Origin: Psychromarinibacter sediminicola
GTDB lineage: Bacteria > Pseudomonadota > Alphaproteobacteria > Rhodobacterales > Rhodobacteraceae
Length of the DNA: 60,991 nucleotides
Reading direction: 5' to 3'
Assembly: GCF_029168335.1 (NCBI RefSeq)
Contig: NZ_JARGYC010000026.1
Span: 1 to 60,991 of the forward strand
How positions within the stretch are numbered: position 1 is the first letter of the stretch; every line of letters starts with the position of its first letter. The translations under genes were made by a program, and so were the position numbers. Below the pieces are notes generated by a model. The model saw nothing but the letters and a program-made list of their open reading frames with translations, made no database searches and was not told where the DNA came from. Positions 57,290 to 60,991 of this stretch are shown here, piece by piece.

Positions 57290-58816
57290 ATGCTTCCAGA
57301 TCCGAGCCTGATCACGAACGGTCTCGTCGAGGCGTTCACCCTTTCGAACCTTCTGTTCATCCTGGCCGGCGTCGCGATCGGCCAGATCGTCGGCGCGACG
57401 CCGGGGCTGAGCATCATCATGGCGCTCGCCATCGCGATCCCGCTGACCTTCGGCTTCGACACGCTGACGGCCATCGCGTTCCTGATCTCGGTCAACAAGG
57501 GGGGCACCATCGGCGGGGCGGTGCCGTCGATCCTGATCAACGTGCCGGGCACGCCGGAATCCGCGGCCACGGCGCTCGACGGCCACCCGATGGCGAAGAA
57601 GGGCCGGCCGCTCAAGGCGATGAAATACGCGCTGTACTATTCGGTCACCGGCGACTTTCTGAGCGACGTGGTGCTGATCCTCGTCGCCGCGCCGCTCGCG
57701 GTCGTGGCGCTGAAGATGGGACCGATCGAGATCACCGCGCTGATGATCCTGGCCTTCACGGTGATCAGCGGGCTGGTGGGCGAGTCGCTTCTGAAGGGGC
57801 TGACCGCCGCCGCGCTCGGCTTTCTCTGCGCGTCCATCGGGCTCGATCCGGGCACGGCGACGCCGCGCTTCACCTTCGGGATGCTGGAGCTTTACGACGG
57901 GCTCGAACTGACGGCCCTGTCGATCGGCACGCTCGCGATGAGCGAGATCCTCTACAACATCGTCGGCGCGCGGAAGGGGAAACCCTCGGCGGCGCCGATC
58001 CGCGTCTCGGGCGGCACGCGCAGCGACCGGACCGTGACATTCCGCGAATACCTCGCGAACCGCTATGTGGCGCTGCGCGCCTTCGTCCTGGGCACCTCGA
58101 TCGGCGCGATCCCGGGCCTCGGCTCGACCACCGCCGGCTTTCTCAGCTACTCGGTGACGAAGCAGGCGGCGCGCGACCCCGAGGCGTTCGGAACGGGCGA
58201 CCCCCGCGGCATCGCCGCGTCCGAGACGGCCAACAGCGCCGTCGTCGGCGCCAACCTGATACCGCTCCTGACGCTGGGCATTCCCGGCAACATCGCCGCG
58301 GCGCTTCTGGTCTCGGCCTTCATGATCCACGGCGTGCAGCCCGGACCGCTGCTGTTCGAGGAGCAGGGCAACCTGATCTACGGCATGTTCGGCGCGATGC
58401 TGATCGCCAATCTCTGCAACCTCGCCGTGGGGCAGGTCGGCATGCGGTTCTGGGCGATGATCGTCTCGGCGCCCGCCTCGGTGGTGTTTTCCGGCGCGAT
58501 GCTGCTCTGCTTCACCGGCAGCTACGTGATCGCGGGCGGCGTGTTCGGCATCTACGTGATGATCGGCTCGGCGGTGCTGGGTTACCTGATGCGGGCGTTC
58601 GGGCTGTCCATCGTCGCCTTCATCGTGGCCTTCATCCTGACGCCCGAGCTGGAAGGCGCCATCGTCAGCTCGCGCCTGATCACCGGGGACGACCCGTGGG
58701 CGATCCTGAGCCACCCGATCGCGCTGGCGCTGCTTGCGCTGTCGGTCGTCTCGATCATCTATCTCGGGCCCTGGCGCCGGACGCCCGGCGCCCAGGAAGA
58801 CCCGGAAAAGACGTGA
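57290..58816 (+). CDS. tctA: Tripartite tricarboxylate transporter large membrane subunit (TctA)
   Basis: A 508-residue polytopic transporter, with about 10-12 hydrophobic helices, that couples acid uptake to an ion gradient. The TctA signatures are IGQIVGATPGLSIIMALAIAIP, NKGGTIGGAVPSILINVPGTP and IGAIPGLGSTTAGFLSYS with the Gly/Pro-rich duplicated motif. It works with TctC and TctB encoded directly upstream. Its end overlaps the next start (GTGA). Confidence 0.94.
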   Translation: MLPDPSLITNGLVEAFTLSNLLFILAGVAIGQIVGATPGLSIIMALAIAIPLTFGFDTLTAIAFLISVNKGGTIGGAVPSILINVPGTPESAATALDGHPMAKKGRPLKAMKYALYYSVTGDFLSDVVLILVAAPLAVVALKMGPIEITALMILAFTVISGLVGESLLKGLTAAALGFLCASIGLDPGTATPRFTFGMLELYDGLELTALSIGTLAMSEILYNIVGARKGKPSAAPIRVSGGTRSDRTVTFREYLANRYVALRAFVLGTSIGAIPGLGSTTAGFLSYSVTKQAARDPEAFGTGDPRGIAASETANSAVVGANLIPLLTLGIPGNIAAALLVSAFMIHGVQPGPLLFEEQGNLIYGMFGAMLIANLCNLAVGQVGMRFWAMIVSAPASVVFSGAMLLCFTGSYVIAGGVFGIYVMIGSAVLGYLMRAFGLSIVAFIVAFILTPELEGAIVSSRLITGDDPWAILSHPIALALLALSVVSIIYLGPWRRTPGAQEDPEKT

Positions 58817-59595
58817 AGCGCGCGGCGATGGCGCAGGTCAAAGCGGTCGGCACCGCATCGGCACGCCTCTCCTACGAGGTCGTGGGCGAGGGGCCCGTGA
58901 TCTGCCTGATCGCGTCGGCGGGCCGCGGGCCGTGGGACTTCGCCGGGCTCGCCGAGCGGCTCGCCGTCCGCGGCTACCGCGTGCTGTTGCCGGTTCCGCG
59001 CGGGCTGGGCGAGAGCCGGGGGCCGCTCGACGGGATCGACTTCCACGATCTCGCGGCGGATGTCGCGGCCGTCGTCGACGCGGAGGGCGGATCGGCGATC
59101 GTCGCCGGGCATGCCTATGGCTGCTGGATCGCGCGGACCCTGGCCGAGGATCGCCCGGACCTCGTGCGCGGTCTCGTCTTTCTGGCGGCCGGGGCCGAGC
59201 GGTGGCCCGCCGAGCTGACCGATGCGATCGACACGGCGTCCGATCCCGGCGCGGCGCGCGCGGCGCGGATCGAGGCGCTCCGGACCGCCTTCTTCGCGCC
59301 CGGCCACGATCCGACCGGGTGGCTGGACGGCTGGTCTTCCGACCTCATCGCCGCGCAGCGTGCGGCGCGCGCGCGCACCGATCCGGATAGCTGGACGGCC
59401 AGCGGATCGGCACCGATCCTCGACCTGGTCGGCGCGCAGGACCCGTTTCGGCCAGCCGAGCGGCGGTCGGACTATGTCGAGCGGTTTGGCGCCCGCGTCA
59501 CGCTGGAGGTGATCGACGGCGCGAGCCACGCGCTGCCCGACGAACGGCCCGGGGACGTCGCCGCGCGCATGGATCGCTGGATCGCGGCGCTGTAG
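58813..59595 (+). CDS. Alpha/beta-fold hydrolase-like protein lacking the serine nucleophile
   Basis: A 260-residue alpha/beta-hydrolase-fold protein. The nucleophile elbow reads AGHAYGCW, so the catalytic Ser is replaced by Ala101. The acid (VGAQDPF) and the His (DGASHALPDE) positions are retained. Either it is a pseudo-enzyme or binding protein, or it uses another mechanism. The GTG at 58813 overlaps the tctA stop (GTGA); ATG at 58828 is an alternative. It probably shares the transporter transcript and so is linked to the acid being imported. Confidence 0.82.
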   Translation: MKRAAMAQVKAVGTASARLSYEVVGEGPVICLIASAGRGPWDFAGLAERLAVRGYRVLLPVPRGLGESRGPLDGIDFHDLAADVAAVVDAEGGSAIVAGHAYGCWIARTLAEDRPDLVRGLVFLAAGAERWPAELTDAIDTASDPGAARAARIEALRTAFFAPGHDPTGWLDGWSSDLIAAQRAARARTDPDSWTASGSAPILDLVGAQDPFRPAERRSDYVERFGARVTLEVIDGASHALPDERPGDVAARMDRWIAAL

Positions 59596-59623
59596 CCGCA
59601 GGCGGTCCGGCCGAACGCGGCGG

Positions 59624-60505
59624 TCAGCGGTGCCGGCGGTGGCGGAGCGTGCCGTCGTGACCGGCGACGCAGAAGCGCCCGCCCTGGAAGATCTCCGAGA
59701 TCTCGGGCAGTTCGGTGGCGCGTTCCGCGAGCGGCTCCGGCGCCGCGGCGGCCGCGCTGCAGCCGGGGACATAGCCCAGCTCGGCGGCGCGGCCGTTATC
59801 CCACCAATCGCCATCGGTCTCCGAGACGCCGAACACGGTCTCGCACCGGATGTCGGGATGCTCCAGACCGATCAGCACGAGCTGCGCGAGGTCGTCCGGG
59901 GCGACCCAGATCGCCTTGGCCCGGGCATCCGTCGGGCGCTCGGCCGCGTTTCCGATCCGGATGTTCAGCGAGCGGATGCCGGCCTTGTCATAGTACAGTC
60001 CCGCCTCCAGCTCGCCCCAGCATTTGCTGAGACCGTAAAGGCTGTCGGGGCGCATGGGGTCCGTGGGCGACACCGTCGTTTCGCGGGGATAGAACCCCAC
60101 GACATGGTTCGTCGACCCGAAGACGATGCGACCGATCCCGTTCTCCCGCGCCGCTTCGAAGACATTGTGGGTGCCCAGGACGTTGACGCGCAGGATCTCC
60201 TCGATGTCGCGCTCGTTCGGATAGCCGGCCAGGTGCACGATGGCGTCCACATCGACAAGGGCCCTGACCAGATCGGCGCGATCCGATATGTCCGCCTTGC
60301 TCCAGGTCTCGTTCGCCCGGAGGGCGCCGGGGTCGGCGATATCGACGACCCTGATGCTCGGCACGCGGCCGGCGAGGGCCCCGCGAATCGCCTTGCCCAC
60401 CCGGCCGGAGCCGCCTGTTATGGCGATCCGCTTGTCGGAGGTGAGACGCGGCGACGGCGCCCATCCCGATGTCGCGCGGTCGACCTGTTCGTCGTGTCTC
60501 GACAT
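59624..60505 (-). CDS. NAD(P)-dependent uronate-dehydrogenase-like epimerase-family protein
   Basis: A 293-residue extended short-chain dehydrogenase. The cofactor loop is AITGGSGRVGKAIRGAL, and the active-site YxxxK is in DSLYGLSKCWGE. FGSTNHVVGFYP, RIGNAAERP, WVAPDDLAQL and the C-terminal DWWDN are closely reminiscent of bacterial uronate dehydrogenases, which oxidise galacturonate or glucuronate to the aldarolactone. The start at MSRHDEQ is supported by AAGGA about 10 nt upstream. It converges on the hydrolase-like gene and diverges from the exported protein at the right edge. The exact sugar acid is unknown. Confidence 0.88.
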   Translation of the reverse strand: MSRHDEQVDRATSGWAPSPRLTSDKRIAITGGSGRVGKAIRGALAGRVPSIRVVDIADPGALRANETWSKADISDRADLVRALVDVDAIVHLAGYPNERDIEEILRVNVLGTHNVFEAARENGIGRIVFGSTNHVVGFYPRETTVSPTDPMRPDSLYGLSKCWGELEAGLYYDKAGIRSLNIRIGNAAERPTDARAKAIWVAPDDLAQLVLIGLEHPDIRCETVFGVSETDGDWWDNGRAAELGYVPGCSAAAAAPEPLAERATELPEISEIFQGGRFCVAGHDGTLRHRRHR

Positions 60506-60910
60506 GCCTCGGTTGTCCTTATGCAATGGGTGTCGGGGTGGCGCATTGACCTGCCGGGCCGCGCCGGCACCGTTCGGGCGCGATCCGCCGCCTCGCGCGC
60601 GGCGCAAGGACGCCTTTGCCATATCGCCTTGTCCGGACGAATCGTGCCGCCGGGGGCGGATCCGCCCGTCGCCGCGTTCGCGAAGTACGGTTGTCTATGG
60701 TAGGGTTCCTCGAGCGTTCATCGGTGCGTTCATCGGCAAAGCGGCCGGCCGCTTCTGACAAAATTCCTGCGGCTTTGACCGAAGATAATGTATAATGCCG
60801 GTTGATAAATGTAAATCTCTGCAATATGCCATAGGGGTGCGCATCGGGAGTGGCCCGTCAGCCAAGGCCTGGGGCCAGGAGGATGCGCGCGAGAATCAGG
60901 GAGGATCCAG
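60506..60910. other. 405-bp divergent intergenic region
   Basis: No coding frame is convincing. The left half is GC-rich and presumably contains the promoter of the epimerase-family gene. The right half is AT-rich, with a perfect TATAAT (60791-60796) that has no matching -35, and the better promoter at 60802-60830. Confidence 0.55.
60802..60830 (+). promoter_or_regulatory. Candidate promoter of the last gene
   Basis: TTGATA (60802-60807), a 17-bp spacer and TATGCC (60825-60830), about 80 bp upstream of the start at 60911. Confidence 0.4.
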
Positions 60911-60991
60911 ATGGTACGAACAGTTTCGTCAATTGCGCCGGTGCGGCGTCTGAGGGCCGGGCTCATGCTGGGCGCCGGCATCTTGCCGGTG
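60911..60991 (+). CDS. Start of an exported protein (partial)
   Basis: The first 27 codons (MVRTVSSIAPVRRLRAGLML...) form a twin-basic n-region and the beginning of a hydrophobic core, so this is a signal peptide. A GGGAGGA site lies 6 nt upstream of the ATG. The frame runs off the window. A solute-binding protein of a sugar-acid transporter would fit the neighbouring uronate-dehydrogenase-like gene, but that is an inference. Confidence 0.55.
   Translation, partial: MVRTVSSIAPVRRLRAGLMLGAGILPV

Overview
This is a GC-rich alphaproteobacterial chromosome segment, most likely from the Rhodobacterales (Rhodobacter/Roseobacter group). The assignment rests on three things: a holin of the gene-transfer-agent (GTA) type beside a GH108-type endolysin, the dgt - argS - SPOR - nagZ - scpA - scpB gene order, and the family-level resemblance of most proteins. 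No rRNA, tRNA, CRISPR array, transposase or integrase was recognised. Long overlapping antisense ORFs are common because of the high GC3 and were treated as shadows.

Layout. (1) 0-4.4 kb, leftward: purL, two small exported proteins and a LysR regulator. The regulator diverges from a fused indolepyruvate ferredoxin oxidoreductase (4.56-7.97 kb). (2) 8.1-10.9 kb, rightward: an acyltransferase, murI and argC. (3) 10.9-15.3 kb: ccmE, ccmF and ccmH of cytochrome c maturation. A three-gene GTA-type lysis cassette (endolysin, holin, small coiled-coil membrane protein) is inserted between ccmE and ccmF. (4) 15.4-16.7 kb: a PaaG-like enoyl-CoA hydratase/isomerase and a convergent flavin reductase. (5) 17.4-20.9 kb: an SDR dehydrogenase with xylB and xylA, preceded by operator-like repeats. 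(6) 21.2-32.3 kb: a tightly coupled glycogen operon, glgP-glgB-glgC-glgA-glgX-pgm, ending in three tandem TTCTAGAA-centred palindromes. (7) 32.4-34.9 kb, leftward: xthA, a BaiN/HI0933-type flavoprotein and erpA. (8) 35.0-42.5 kb: dgt, a convergent outer-membrane beta-barrel gene, argS, a SPOR protein, nagZ, scpA, scpB and a small basic protein. (9) 42.5-46.8 kb: a GlxA-type AraC regulator diverging from an AOC/dirigent-like secreted protein, a GNAT protein and a histidine-rich TPR protein. (10) 46.9-61 kb: a catabolic island.

The catabolic island runs rightward with a bifunctional enoyl-CoA hydratase/3-hydroxyacyl-CoA dehydrogenase, a PcaF-like thiolase, a GST and a GntR/UTRA regulator. A leftward operon follows, holding a CaiB-type CoA-transferase, an enoyl-CoA hydratase, a carboxymuconolactone-decarboxylase-like protein and a PcaD-like hydrolase. 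A TctCBA tripartite tricarboxylate transporter comes next, together with an alpha/beta hydrolase-like protein that lacks the nucleophile. The island ends with a uronate-dehydrogenase-like enzyme and the start of an exported protein. Taken together it looks like uptake of a carboxylic acid, CoA activation, beta-oxidation and thiolysis. The substrate cannot be read from sequence.

The observations I rate highest are the GTA-type lysis cassette inside the ccm locus, with a terminator-like hairpin over its putative ribosome-binding site; the undescribed acid-degradation island, with an AAAG(A/C)TATA-like motif at three of its promoters; the regularly spaced TTCTAGAA palindromes; and the GlxA/AOC-like/GNAT/TPR module.
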